From Bacillota bacterium (GTDB taxonomy: Bacteria > Bacillota > Clostridia > Saccharofermentanales > Saccharofermentanaceae), in assembly GCA_023397475.1 (NCBI GenBank), contig JAEWUD010000053.1:1-44492 (forward strand): a stretch of DNA of 44,492 bases. Reading direction: 5' to 3'. Every line of letters starts with the position of its first letter. Position 1 is the first letter of the stretch. The notes under the pieces are model-generated. The model searched no databases and had not been told where the DNA came from. It worked only from the letters and a program-made list of their open reading frames with translations. A program made the position numbers and the translations under genes. Positions 35,315 through 43,813 of this stretch are shown here, piece by piece.

Positions 35315-35405
35315 TGAGTAGGTTCGTCATTGACAAAAAAAACATGCGCCGAACAGCCGGCGTACCTACTCAAATACGCTTAATGGTTGAATGAGTAGGT
35401 TGTGT
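35315..35405 (-). repeat. About 1.3 copies of the 75-bp hairpin repeat, minus orientation
   Basis: ACCTACTCA (35365-35373) and TGAGTAGGT (35393-35401) form a 9-bp stem. The left end (GATGAGTAGGTTCGTCATTG) is the start of another unit. A gene-free stretch follows to 35770. Confidence 0.7.
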
Positions 35406-35463
35406 AATGATATATATTCCAAAACCTTTAGCATTGGCAGTCTATTTTCTGACTACCGGTCTT

Positions 35464-35515
35464 ACTTGATCAGATGGGCGATAATCAACCAAGAGAAGCC
35501 CATCTGAAATTGATC
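35464..35515. repeat. Strong isolated hairpin
   Basis: CAGATGGGC (35471-35479) and GCCCATCTG (35498-35506) form a perfect 9-bp stem with an 18-nt loop. TTGATCA and TGATCAA outer arms extend the symmetry. No T tract follows on either strand. No gene is supported in 35402-35770. Confidence 0.6.
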
Positions 35516-35770
35516 AATTCCTCCAACATTTGTCCTACTTTGTTGCTTTTCGACAGTTAACTAATAAAGAGAAATAATCAAGGGGACGTTGCTTAGCAAG
35601 TCATGGTAATTGAACTGGTCAAATCGCAAGATCCTCTGCGTGTCGCATATGTTACTCCGAAGCCGGGCGAGCATTATCTCGAGCGTCCCCTCCGCAGGCG
35701 CAGCCGAGGACAAGGGACGCGAGAAAATGCGAGCACGTCCACCCGGGACGCGAGGAAAATGCGAGCACGT

Positions 35771-37453
35771 CTATTTCTCCCGAAACACCACCAGCACCGA
35801 CCGTGCCCTCGAGATCGCCGTATAGTTGATGAACCGATCCAGAATCTCCGACCCGGGCGCCGGATCGATGTAGAAGATAACTTTGCTGTCGAGGCCTTTG
35901 AAGCTGTGAACGGTCGCGTGGCGGACAGCGTCCGGAAGCAAATGCGCGACGTTATTCTCGTTAATCTTCTGGAGCGAGCAGATCGAAGCGAAGGCGTCGA
36001 TCGCACCAAGCGGCGAGTTCTCGTACTTGTGCCGCGTCAGGATCGTGATATCCCCGTAGGGAATCCCTTCCGCGTGAAGCTGCCTAAGCTCCTCCCGCAA
36101 TTTCTGGCGCAGCTCGGCCGCATTCGCATAGACGACGGTCTTCACGACCGGCCCGTCCGTCTTCATCGTCTTTGCCTTCTTGATCCGGGTGATCTTGTGG
36201 CTGTAATCCGAGATCTGCGGCGTGTTCCGACAGTTGGTGATGAGGTGGTGATACGCCGGGCGCAGCGTGTGCAGGTAGTCCTTGCCATCGCGCAGATCCT
36301 GTAAATTATAGAGGTTCTGATGCTCATCAAGGAACATATACCAGCTGCCGTTCTCCAAGCCGCCCTGAAGGAGCGCGTCGAAACACTCGCAATACGTGAG
36401 GCGCAGGAGGTCCTGCCCCTCATCAATGATCAGCAGCTCGTAGGGGACGATGCGTGCGGGATCCGCCCGGAGTGCCTCGAGAAATCGCGCCGGAAGTGTT
36501 TTCTCATAATAGATAGACAAATCCTCGCCATCCTCCGGTCGGCTACCGCTCACAGACTCGAGCAGGTCGTGGAAATACCTGACATCGATCAAGTCCGCAT
36601 TGGGATCCGACTGCAGATCGAACGCAATCTTCGCGGCAATATTCTTGTTGTACGTCAGGAAAAGCACGCAATTCCCCTCGGCCGCCGCCTTTTTCGCGAG
36701 CTCCGTCGCCAGAATCGTCTTGCCCGTGCCCGCCCCGCCGGTGATCAGCATCCGCGGATTCTCCAGTTGCGCCGCGAAAAGCTCCACCTGCTCCGCCGTG
36801 AAGTCGTAGATACTCTTCTCCGTGTCCTCGACGACCGTCGCGAGCTTCGTCGTGTCGGCAAAATTCGGCCGGATCAGAGACGCGATCGCATCAATCTCCG
36901 CAGGACGCAAGCCCGTGCCGCGCAGGCCGACCTTTTCGAGCGACATGTCCGACCAATAAGCATAGGCCGTCCGAAGGAACTCAGACAAATCGCCGCCGCG
37001 CTCGTCTCGAATGAGCTGTGACGAGAAATCAATCATCTTCTGTCGGAACACCGTGTCGGGAAAAGCCACCGCGCAGGCGAACTGCGTGTGATACAAGGGC
37101 GACGGATTCGGCAGGCCCTTCCGGATATGATCGCGCAGGGACAGCATGTTCCCGACCGCCTGTTGGAACGGACTCTCGCTCTTCACAAACGTCTCGCCCG
37201 CGTGGTTCGTATACCGCCACTCATTATTCTCACAGGCCACCGCGCCACCCTTCACCTCCAGGCAAAGAACGCCCTCCTGCGAAATAACGATAAAGTCCAA
37301 CTCCCCGTAAACCTTGTTCTTGTGCTTCGCCATCCCGACCGAGTGGTACACCGTGCAGTCGAAGTCAAGCGTCTTCAGTTCCTCGAAAATCTTCTTCTCC
37401 GCGCGGCTCGCGGACTCCGGAATTGCCGGCGGACACATCAGAACTCTACTCAT
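35771..37453 (-). CDS. NERD nuclease-SF1 helicase fusion protein (560 aa)
   Basis: An N-terminal NERD (nuclease-related) domain at about 15-115 has D53 in GELDFIV and E66/K68 in CLEVKGG, the restriction-like active site. A UvrD/Rep-like superfamily 1 ATPase follows: Walker A GGAGTGKT (239-246), Walker B LLIIDEGQD (340-348), and a late SF1 motif HSFKGLDSKVIFY with YTAISRAR at the C-terminus. ATG at 37453 was chosen for GGAG 6 nt upstream. DNA repair or defence against foreign DNA are both plausible; its accessory setting favours defence (inference). A 30-bp direct repeat lies just beyond the stop (35709-35770). Confidence 0.88.
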   Translation of the reverse strand: MSRVLMCPPAIPESASRAEKKIFEELKTLDFDCTVYHSVGMAKHKNKVYGELDFIVISQEGVLCLEVKGGAVACENNEWRYTNHAGETFVKSESPFQQAVGNMLSLRDHIRKGLPNPSPLYHTQFACAVAFPDTVFRQKMIDFSSQLIRDERGGDLSEFLRTAYAYWSDMSLEKVGLRGTGLRPAEIDAIASLIRPNFADTTKLATVVEDTEKSIYDFTAEQVELFAAQLENPRMLITGGAGTGKTILATELAKKAAAEGNCVLFLTYNKNIAAKIAFDLQSDPNADLIDVRYFHDLLESVSGSRPEDGEDLSIYYEKTLPARFLEALRADPARIVPYELLIIDEGQDLLRLTYCECFDALLQGGLENGSWYMFLDEHQNLYNLQDLRDGKDYLHTLRPAYHHLITNCRNTPQISDYSHKITRIKKAKTMKTDGPVVKTVVYANAAELRQKLREELRQLHAEGIPYGDITILTRHKYENSPLGAIDAFASICSLQKINENNVAHLLPDAVRHATVHSFKGLDSKVIFYIDPAPGSEILDRFINYTAISRARSVLVVFREK

Positions 37454-37536
37454 GGGGGTCTCCTCATCGCGAAAAGCATCGCGTCCATTCAACTGTCGGT
37501 GGGGCGAAAAAGCATGCGCTAGTGAAGATTATAGTA

Positions 37537-37575
37537 ACATAAAAAAGTGCCGGCACCCTCGATGGACACCGGCTG
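37537..37575 (-). terminator. Terminator after the small antitoxin-like remnant
   Basis: On the minus strand GCCGGTGTCC and GGGTGCCGGC form a 10-bp stem (three G-T pairs) with a 5-nt loop, followed by ACTTTTTT. Confidence 0.6.
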
Positions 37576-37595
37576 TTCAACTGCGGAAAGTTTTG

Positions 37596-37747
37596 CTAGT
37601 TACCTTCTGATGATTCCCCCTGCACTCTTGCCATCATCTTTCCAATGAGAGCAGCCTCAGAGAGAATCTGTTCTCTTTGTGACGGGGACACTCTCGATTC
37701 ATCCGCCATATAGTCATCAAAGGTGCGCTGGTTTCCAGGTGTGATTT
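37596..37747 (-). pseudogene. Antitoxin-like fragment cut by the first repeat array
   Basis: A minus-strand frame enters from the array side (stop inside the first repeat unit) and reads NQRTFDDYMADESRVSPSQR, then EQILSEAALIGKMMARVQGE and a stop. This looks like the N-terminal helical part of XRE-type antitoxins that precedes the HTH, but the HTH is missing. No start codon with a ribosome binding site is seen. It has its own terminator, which suggests it was once a gene end. Family assignment is tentative. Confidence 0.4.
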
Positions 37748-37752
37748 TTTAT

Positions 37753-38127
37753 CATTGACAAACCTACTAAATCGGCATGGAGCGTGTTTTAGTAGGTCGT
37801 CCGGTCGCCCGGCATGGGTTTTTTATCATTGACAAACCTACTAAATCGGCATTCGAGCGTGTTTTAGTAGGTCGTCCGGTCGCCCGGCATGGGTTTCTTA
37901 TCATTGACAAGCCTACTAGATCGGCATTTGAGGGCATTTTAGTAGGTTGGCCCACCACCCGGTGCGAATTTCTTATCATTGACAAGCCTACTAGATCGGC
38001 ATTTGAGGGCATTTTAGTAGGTTGGCCCGCCTTCCGGTGCGAGTTTCTTGTCATTGACAAGCCTACTAGATCGGTATTTGAGGGCATTTTAGTAGGTTGG
38101 CCCGCCATCCGGTGCGAGTTTCTTATC
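37753..38127 (+). repeat. Array A: five 75-bp hairpin repeats
   Basis: Units start (CATTGACAA) at 37753, 37827, 37902, 37977 and 38052, a period of 74-75 bp. Each unit has (A/G)CCTACTA(A/G)A, a 17-nt loop, and TTTAGTAGGT, then a GC-rich part and TTTCTTAT. The stem is 10 bp; units 3-5 replace A-T pairs by G-T pairs. Units directly abut, with no unique spacers. A 16-bp tandem repeat (CTCTCCGATTCCGCGG, three copies) follows at about 38143-38195. Confidence 0.92.
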
Positions 38128-38320
38128 TGCGAACCGCGAAGGCGACTCTCCGATTCCGCGGCTCTCCGATTCCGCGGCTCTCCGATTCCGCGCGGGTGGC
38201 TCTCTAACTCCACGCACATGGTTCTAATCTGGCGTGTTTCGTACGCGTTTCGCACGCGTTTCGCATATCGACACGGAAATCATGAACCCACCTGAATTCA
38301 TGATGTTTCTGACACAATTA

Positions 38321-38350
38321 TTGACAATTCGAAGCCGCGAGAATTATTAT
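38321..38350 (+). promoter_or_regulatory. Promoter of the DUF4143 ATPase gene
   Basis: TTGACA (38321-38326), 18 bp, TATTAT (38345-38350), about 110 bp before the ATPase start. The -35 side is conserved behind array B (43710-43721). Confidence 0.6.
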
Positions 38351-38461
38351 AAGTATGAAATATGCAATTGCGCCTGCATATTGTGTACATATAAACGTAC
38401 TGAAGAGCAAATTTGATTAGATGAGGTTCCGGTACAGACTAGCAAAGGGGGGCCAAGTAGG

Positions 38462-39799
38462 ATGAAACGCACGATTGAATCAGAGTTGATCGCATGGAAA
38501 AACAGAGAAGATCGTAAACCGCTCGTTTTGCGCGGGGTCCGCCAATGTGGGAAAACCTATCTGCTCAAAGCATTTGGAGAAGAATACTATCCCGATGTTG
38601 CATACTTCAACTTTGAAGGAAATCCGGCTCTTGCTGAGCGATTCAATCAGGATCTGGATCCCGATCGAATAATTATGGAGCTTGGCGTGATGCGCGGGAA
38701 GAAAATTGACCCCGAGTCGACACTGGTCATTTGGGATGAGATTCAATTTTGCAATCAGGCATTAACATCCCTTAAGTACTTCGCAGAACAGTCACCGTTA
38801 TACCATATTGTTTGCGCAGGCTCGCTCCTGGGAATCACCCTGTCCCGCCCTCTGTCTTTTCCCGTGGGGAAAGTAGATTTTCTGACGATGCGCCCCATGA
38901 GCTTCTATGAATTTGCACTTGCCAACTCGGAAAACATGCTTCTGGATTATCTGGAGCAAATGGACACGAGAACACCGGTTCCCCAAGTTTTCGCGGACAA
39001 AATGACGACCCTCCTGAAGACCTATTTTGTGGTAGGCGGCATGCCTGCCGTGGTCGCAAAATGGATGGAGAGCAAGAACATCTCCGAAGTCGAACGGATA
39101 CAGGAGCAGTTGATCAGCGCTTACGAATTGGATTTTGCAAAGCATGCTCCGACGGTCGATTTTCCCAAACTCTCTCTCATCTGGAGAAGTATACCCAGTC
39201 AACTCGCTCGGGAGAGCGGCAAGTTCATGTATGGGCACGTAAAGCCGGGGGCGCGTGCGAAAGATCTTGAAGATGCGATGCAATGGCTGCTCAGTGCGGG
39301 CATGGTGTATAAGGTCAATAAGATCGAAAAACCCTTCATGCCCATGTCAACATACGAGAATCCGAGTTATTTCAAACTCTATATGGCGGATGTCGGTCTG
39401 CTCCGCAAAATGTCGGGACTCCCCACTGCTTCCATCTATGAGGATTCTGCCCTTTACACGGAATTCAAGGGTGCAATCACGGAGAACTATGTTCTTTCAG
39501 AACTTCTTCATCTGCACGGCGATGTCCCCCGATACTGGAAGTCGGCCAATACAGCAGAGGTCGATTTTGTGGTTCAACTCGAAGATCGAATCATTCCCGT
39601 CGAAGTGAAAGCTTCAACCAACCTCAAATCGCGCAGTCTGCACGTCTACAGGGAACAATACAAACCGGAGATCGCCATACGAACATCTCTTGGCAACTTG
39701 CGCATGGATGACGGTCTTCTGAATCTACCTCTGTATATGCTGTGGACGCTTGAAAAGATCACAAGAAGAGCGGGAGAAAAGCGTACGGAACTAACGTGA
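38462..39799 (+). CDS. AAA-family ATPase with C-terminal DUF4143 domain (445 aa)
   Basis: Walker A GVRQCGKT (25-32), Walker B LVIWDEIQ (88-95), sensor-like HIVCAGSLLG (115-124), and the DUF4143 C-terminal half with a PD-(D/E)XK-like signature (TAEVDFVVQ then IPVEVKAS). This family is widespread in mobile and accessory regions of anaerobes; its function is unclear. AAGGGGGG and AAGTAGG lie upstream of the ATG. Its 3' end overlaps the convergent antitoxin gene by 9 bp. Part of the gene (residues about 215-240) and its upstream region recur behind array B, so array and gene were duplicated together. Confidence 0.9.
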   Translation: MKRTIESELIAWKNREDRKPLVLRGVRQCGKTYLLKAFGEEYYPDVAYFNFEGNPALAERFNQDLDPDRIIMELGVMRGKKIDPESTLVIWDEIQFCNQALTSLKYFAEQSPLYHIVCAGSLLGITLSRPLSFPVGKVDFLTMRPMSFYEFALANSENMLLDYLEQMDTRTPVPQVFADKMTTLLKTYFVVGGMPAVVAKWMESKNISEVERIQEQLISAYELDFAKHAPTVDFPKLSLIWRSIPSQLARESGKFMYGHVKPGARAKDLEDAMQWLLSAGMVYKVNKIEKPFMPMSTYENPSYFKLYMADVGLLRKMSGLPTASIYEDSALYTEFKGAITENYVLSELLHLHGDVPRYWKSANTAEVDFVVQLEDRIIPVEVKASTNLKSRSLHVYREQYKPEIAIRTSLGNLRMDDGLLNLPLYMLWTLEKITRRAGEKRTELT

Positions 39800-40081
39800 T
39801 TCATTGGAAACAAACTCTACTTTTACAATCATCCCCATTCCGGATGCAAGCCTTGCCATGGTTTTAAGAGAAGGATTTGCATTGCCTCTTTCAATTCGGC
39901 TGATTTCGCTCTGCGCTATGCCTGTATTCTCTGCCAATTGTTTCTGTGTAATGTTTACAGCTTTCCGTGCGTCAAGAAGGGCATTGATCAATTGATATTC
40001 AGCCTCAAGTGAATCGTATTCCTTTTGGAAATCAGCATCATTCATTTGCTGCTTCAACGTTTCTCGAAAATTCTTACTCAT
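39791..40081 (-). CDS. HigA-like XRE antitoxin (96 aa)
   Basis: Neutralises the adjacent HigB-like toxin and represses the operon. An N-terminal helical segment (NFRETLKQQMNDADFQKEYD) is followed by an HTH (ITQKQLAENTGIAQSEISRI, ERGNANPSLKTMARLASGMG). It starts 1 bp after the toxin stop, so the order is toxin first, as in higBA systems. Intact. 3' end overlaps the ATPase gene end by 9 bp. Confidence 0.9.
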   Translation of the reverse strand: MSKNFRETLKQQMNDADFQKEYDSLEAEYQLINALLDARKAVNITQKQLAENTGIAQSEISRIERGNANPSLKTMARLASGMGMIVKVEFVSNESR

Positions 40082-40082
40082 C

Positions 40083-40433
40083 TCATGTCTCCTTCATCGC
40101 GAAGTAATTTGCACGGAATTTCTTTGCTAGCACGATTTCACCGGACGGTGTTTTCTGACTCTTTTTAATGAATCCGTGCGTAAGAATTATTTTCTCCCCT
40201 ACTACGAAAAAGTATAAAACTCTTGAAATATTACTTCCCATCTGTGTTCTTAACTCAAAAATCCCATCATCTAAATGACTAGAATAAGGCTCGCGCAAGT
40301 CGCTACCCATCTTCTCCAAAAGTTCCAAGTTGCGAAAAATCTTTGCACGCATCTTGTTATCCTGAGCAATAATAAAATCCTCCGCAGGGTTTGTACCATC
40401 TGTTTTCTTGTAGTACTCGACCGCAAATGACAT
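40083..40433 (-). CDS. HigB/Gp49-like RelE-superfamily toxin (116 aa)
   Basis: Predicted ribosome-dependent mRNA interferase of the phage-derived Gp49-like family: DFIIAQDNKMRAKIFRNLEL, LREPYSSHLDDGIFELRTQM, ISRVLYFFVVGEKIILTHGF and IKKSQKTP are the typical strand and basic motifs. Length is full for the family. AAGGAG lies about 10 nt before the ATG. First gene of the pair, under the operator-promoter at 40451-40479. Confidence 0.9.
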   Translation of the reverse strand: MSFAVEYYKKTDGTNPAEDFIIAQDNKMRAKIFRNLELLEKMGSDLREPYSSHLDDGIFELRTQMGSNISRVLYFFVVGEKIILTHGFIKKSQKTPSGEIVLAKKFRANYFAMKET

Positions 40434-40450
40434 GTATTGTTTGCTCCTTC

Positions 40451-40479
40451 ATAATATGGGTTATATCCCATATTGTCAA
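40451..40479 (-). promoter_or_regulatory. higBA-like promoter with embedded operator
   Basis: On the minus strand TTGACA (40474-40479), 17 bp, TATTAT (40451-40456). The inverted repeat AATATGGG-N6-CCCATATT (40453-40474) fills the spacer and touches both boxes, a typical position for antitoxin autorepression. Confidence 0.85.
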
Positions 40480-40497
40480 TTGTTTTGGTGGCGGCTT

Positions 40498-40556
40498 CGT
40501 GAGGAAACACTCATTGAACCAGCAAAAGATGCTTGTGTCATTAGCAGAGAATCCGT
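40498..40556 (-). pseudogene. Short remnant of a second antitoxin gene
   Basis: The minus strand reads TDSLLMTQASFAGSMSVSS, aligning with RNSLQMTQATFAAVMGVSI of the antitoxin at 43803. Only the HTH core survives, without start or rest of the gene. The remaining bases to 40706 show no gene. Confidence 0.6.
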
Positions 40557-40706
40557 ATTGATTCTATTCTTCAGGCTCAATCGCCTCAATAGGATATAAA
40601 CGAAATTTGGGGAGAAAATGCTCGGAGCGAACGAATTCACATGTAAAGACACAGATTTGCGCTCGCGAATATAACACTCTGCTTTATGCTTGAGCTCCCC
40701 AAGCCT

Positions 40707-42866
40707 CTACACGCTAAGTGTGAATCCCTTTTCGCGAAATAAGCGAACACAGTGCTCTACGACTTGCGGATCATAAAGGGTACCCCGATTGCGCGAGATC
40801 TCGTCGAGAGCCGCGTCAAGCCCCAGCATCGGCCGATACGGCCGATGGGAGGACATGGCTTCGACAACGTCGGCAACGGCCAGGATTCTGGCCTCGATCA
40901 TCATCTGGTCGCCCATCAAGCCGCGCGGATACCCGGAACCGTCCATTCTTTCGTGATGCTGGTACACGATCTCGGCGATTGGCCATGTGAAATGGATATT
41001 GTTCAGAATCGTAAATCCATTGATGACATGCAGCCGGATGAAGGACATCTCCAGCTCGTTCAGCTTCGTCGGTTTGCTCAGGATGTCGGACGGGATGCTG
41101 ATCTTGCCGATATCATGGATCATTCCGGCAATTCGAATCCCCTCGATTGTATCGGCGGAGATCCCCATCTCTGTCGCGATCGCCACCGCAAGATCGGAGA
41201 CACGTTGCTGATGACCGTTTGTGTAGGGGTCCTTCTGCTCGATCGCGGAGCTGAGGCAAGTGACGATCTCATGGAGAGCGATGCTCAATTTCTCATAGCT
41301 CTGCGACAGATTCTTCTCTGCCGTGATACGATCCGTAATGTTCTGCAAGTACGTTACGAAATAGAGCGGCTTGCCTGCGATATCCCGGACGATACCGATC
41401 GATCCCAGGAACCATACGATATCGCCTTGTTTGGTGATATAACGCTTCTCGAAGCTTGCCCGGTCTGACTCTCCGGAAAGGAGCTTCGCAATAATATCTA
41501 TACCGATCTGCCGGTCCGCCTCGTACGTGATGTCGTTAAAAGACCGGCCGATCAATTCTTCCTTGTTGTAACTCAAAATGTCGCACAGATAGTTGTTTAC
41601 CTGGAGAAATTTACCGTCGATACTGGTCAAGGCCGCCCCGATATAGGCATTCTCAAAGGCCGTCCGAAAAAACTCTTCGCTCTCGCGCAAACGATTCAGC
41701 GCCGTTTTTCGTTCCGTAATATCGATCAGATTCCCGATCGTCGTCGGAACATCGTTCATCTGAACCTGTACGGTGAGGATCTCGACATACTTCACCGTCT
41801 TGTCCTTGCAGATGGCCCGCGCCTCATATTGCATCGTCGATGATTCTTGTTGCGCCTTGTAAAACAGTTCTCTTCCAGCCTTCTGATCGTCAGGATGCAA
41901 GAAGGACACGGCCGAAGCACCGATCACTTCCTCACTGGAATACCCGAAAATTCTCTCCATCGCCGGATTCACATACGACAACGCATTGTTATGCAGAATG
42001 AAGATGCCCGTAAGCGCATTCTCGCTCAGCACGCGAAAACGCTCCTCACTGTACTTCAGCTGATTCTCCGTCTCTTTTCGCTGGGTAATATCTTCCCCGA
42101 AAACAGCAATACCGTACGGATGACCCTCCCTCTCCAGAGCAGAAAGATGCAATAAAGCACAGGTCTCGCGAAAAGGAATCTTCCACTCGATCGTATGGTA
42201 CTTCTCCCGAAGCGCGGTCTGAAAAGTCTGATACCACAACTGTACGATGGCCTCATCTTGGAACAAGTCTTCCGGCTTCATGCCGTTCTCGATCGTCAAA
42301 TCTCTCGATTGACGGAAGTATTCCTTCACGATGTTGTTGAAGAAGAGCAGCCCAAAGTTACTCGCATCAACCACCCAGATCATGTGATGCTTTCCTTCGA
42401 CAATCGCACTCAACAGATTCTGAAACTCGAAGGCCTTCGTCTGCGCATCGAAAACCTCCGAGAGATCGATGAAGAATGCGATCGCGTAAATCTCGTTGTG
42501 AAATGTTGATGAGGAGACTCTGATATTCATTGGAAAAACCGTTCCGTCTTTCCTAAGGCCCATAACCCATTTGTAATCTTCGACGGTCTCGCCGCGTGAT
42601 CTTCTTGTCGATCTATCAATAACCATTGCCCGATCCGATTCCGCGATCTGTTCCGTAATCGATGTCCCACTGAGCTCATCATTCGAATCGTACCCGAAAA
42701 GCTTCAAGCACGCGATATTCTCGAAAACAAGTCTACCCTTATGGGAAATGCTGACTGCCAAATCAAGACCATTGTAGAACTCACGCAACTCCTGCGTGGG
42801 AAAGGAGTGCTCCTCGTCCCCTATAACCTTCTCTATCTCAAAGAAATCCCTGTGACGAATGCTCAT
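40707..42866 (-). CDS. Multi-PAS HD-GYP protein, predicted cyclic-di-GMP phosphodiesterase (719 aa)
   Basis: Cytosolic sensor-effector: four PAS domains in series (about 25-140, 145-270, 275-395, 400-520; landmarks GYDSNDELSG, GEDITQRKETENQL, FGYSSEEVIGASAVSFL, SYNKEELIGRSFNDITYE), then a C-terminal HD-GYP domain with HDIGKISIPSDIL and HHERMDGSGYPRGL, the metal-binding and GYP motifs needed for cyclic-di-GMP hydrolysis. No membrane segment. ATG at 42866 was chosen for GGAG 8 nt upstream; a frame 28 residues longer has no site. It stands alone between the toxin-antitoxin pairs and may be older backbone sequence. Confidence 0.9.
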   Translation of the reverse strand: MSIRHRDFFEIEKVIGDEEHSFPTQELREFYNGLDLAVSISHKGRLVFENIACLKLFGYDSNDELSGTSITEQIAESDRAMVIDRSTRRSRGETVEDYKWVMGLRKDGTVFPMNIRVSSSTFHNEIYAIAFFIDLSEVFDAQTKAFEFQNLLSAIVEGKHHMIWVVDASNFGLLFFNNIVKEYFRQSRDLTIENGMKPEDLFQDEAIVQLWYQTFQTALREKYHTIEWKIPFRETCALLHLSALEREGHPYGIAVFGEDITQRKETENQLKYSEERFRVLSENALTGIFILHNNALSYVNPAMERIFGYSSEEVIGASAVSFLHPDDQKAGRELFYKAQQESSTMQYEARAICKDKTVKYVEILTVQVQMNDVPTTIGNLIDITERKTALNRLRESEEFFRTAFENAYIGAALTSIDGKFLQVNNYLCDILSYNKEELIGRSFNDITYEADRQIGIDIIAKLLSGESDRASFEKRYITKQGDIVWFLGSIGIVRDIAGKPLYFVTYLQNITDRITAEKNLSQSYEKLSIALHEIVTCLSSAIEQKDPYTNGHQQRVSDLAVAIATEMGISADTIEGIRIAGMIHDIGKISIPSDILSKPTKLNELEMSFIRLHVINGFTILNNIHFTWPIAEIVYQHHERMDGSGYPRGLMGDQMMIEARILAVADVVEAMSSHRPYRPMLGLDAALDEISRNRGTLYDPQVVEHCVRLFREKGFTLSV

Positions 42867-43101
42867 TCTCCCATCTCCATATCCACCGCTAAGCGAATCC
42901 CGCAAGGCAACAAACCGACAAGAAGACTGCAAAGAAAGGTCCGAACCCATACATCCTATAAGATGTTTATGGCTTCCATTCTACTGCGCATTGAATTATA
43001 TGTATACAAGAAATCGCATGTAAATTACTCTTCGCAGTTCTACTTTGGCATGGCGTTTCCGCATAAAAAGGTGCGTCGGCGTCTTGGCGTGAGTTATCTA
43101 T

Positions 43102-43460
43102 CATTGACGAACCTACTCAATTAGCTGTTTAGTGCATTTGAGTAGGTGCGTCGGCGTCCCGGCGCGGGTTTCTTGTCATTGACAAACCTACTCAATCGGC
43201 TGTCTAGCGCGTTTGAGTAGGTGCGCCCGCGTCCCGGCGCGGGTTTCTTATCATTGACAAACCTACTAAATCAGGCTCTAAGGGCATTTTGGTAGGTCAG
43301 CCCACCGATCGGCACGAGTTTCTTGTCATTGACAAACCTACTAAATCAGCCTCTAAGGGCATTTTAGTAGGTCAGCCAGCCGATCTGCACGAGTTTCTTG
43401 TCATTGACAAACCTACTAAATTGGCCTCTGAGGGCATTGGGGTAGGTTCGCCTGCCCCCA
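43102..43460 (+). repeat. Array B: nearly five 75-bp hairpin repeats
   Basis: Units start (CATTGAC) at 43102, 43177, 43252, 43327 and 43402, exactly 75 bp apart. Units 1-2 have stem ACCTACTCAA/TTGAGTAGGT; units 3-4 have ACCTACTAAA/TTT(G/A)GTAGGT; unit 5 is worn on its 3' arm. The paired change C-G to A-T at one stem position keeps pairing. No spacers. Confidence 0.92.
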
Positions 43461-43633
43461 ACTTTGTCGAGCGGCTTCTATTTCCAATCCGGCCCGACGA
43501 TACGCAGATGTTGCTCTCCGTTGTCGATCGGCGGTATTGTGACCGCCGAACTAAAATCGCCAAAATACAACGATGATTGTCTCGCAATTTGAACCACCGG
43601 AATAGCTGGATCAGATCCCGCTTCCGATCCCGC

Positions 43634-43813
43634 GCATATGGTTCTCCTTTGCCGCGATTCGCAAGTCGACACGGAAGTCATGAACACACGTGAATTCCTG
43701 ATGGTTCTGACACAAATATTGAGAATATGGAGTCGTTGATCAGCAATTACGAATACGGTTTCATAAAGCATGCTCCGGCGGTCGATTTTCGTAAGCTCTC
43801 GCTCATCTTGAAA
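43634..43813 (+). pseudogene. Deleted second copy of the DUF4143 ATPase locus
   Basis: 43634-43721 matches the sequence upstream of the intact ATPase (shared blocks such as CGACACGGAA, TCATGAAC, TGAATTC, TTCTGACACAA). At about 43730 it jumps to the inside of the gene: the frame reads ESLISNYEYGFIKHAPAVDF RKLSLILK and a stop, matching residues about 215-240 of the intact protein. About 760 bp were deleted between the two parts. 43461-43633 shows nothing recognised. Confidence 0.75.

Noticed and set aside
35603..36304. Plus-strand ORF over the NERD-helicase gene
   Set aside because: Low-complexity Arg-rich shadow of a gene with intact catalytic motifs.
37753..38127. Array A as a CRISPR array
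   Set aside because: Units abut with a 75-bp period and no variable spacers, and no cas genes are present. The same holds for array B.
38143..38195. Three 16-bp tandem repeats as a functional site
   Set aside because: Absent from the corresponding place behind array B, so probably simple slippage.
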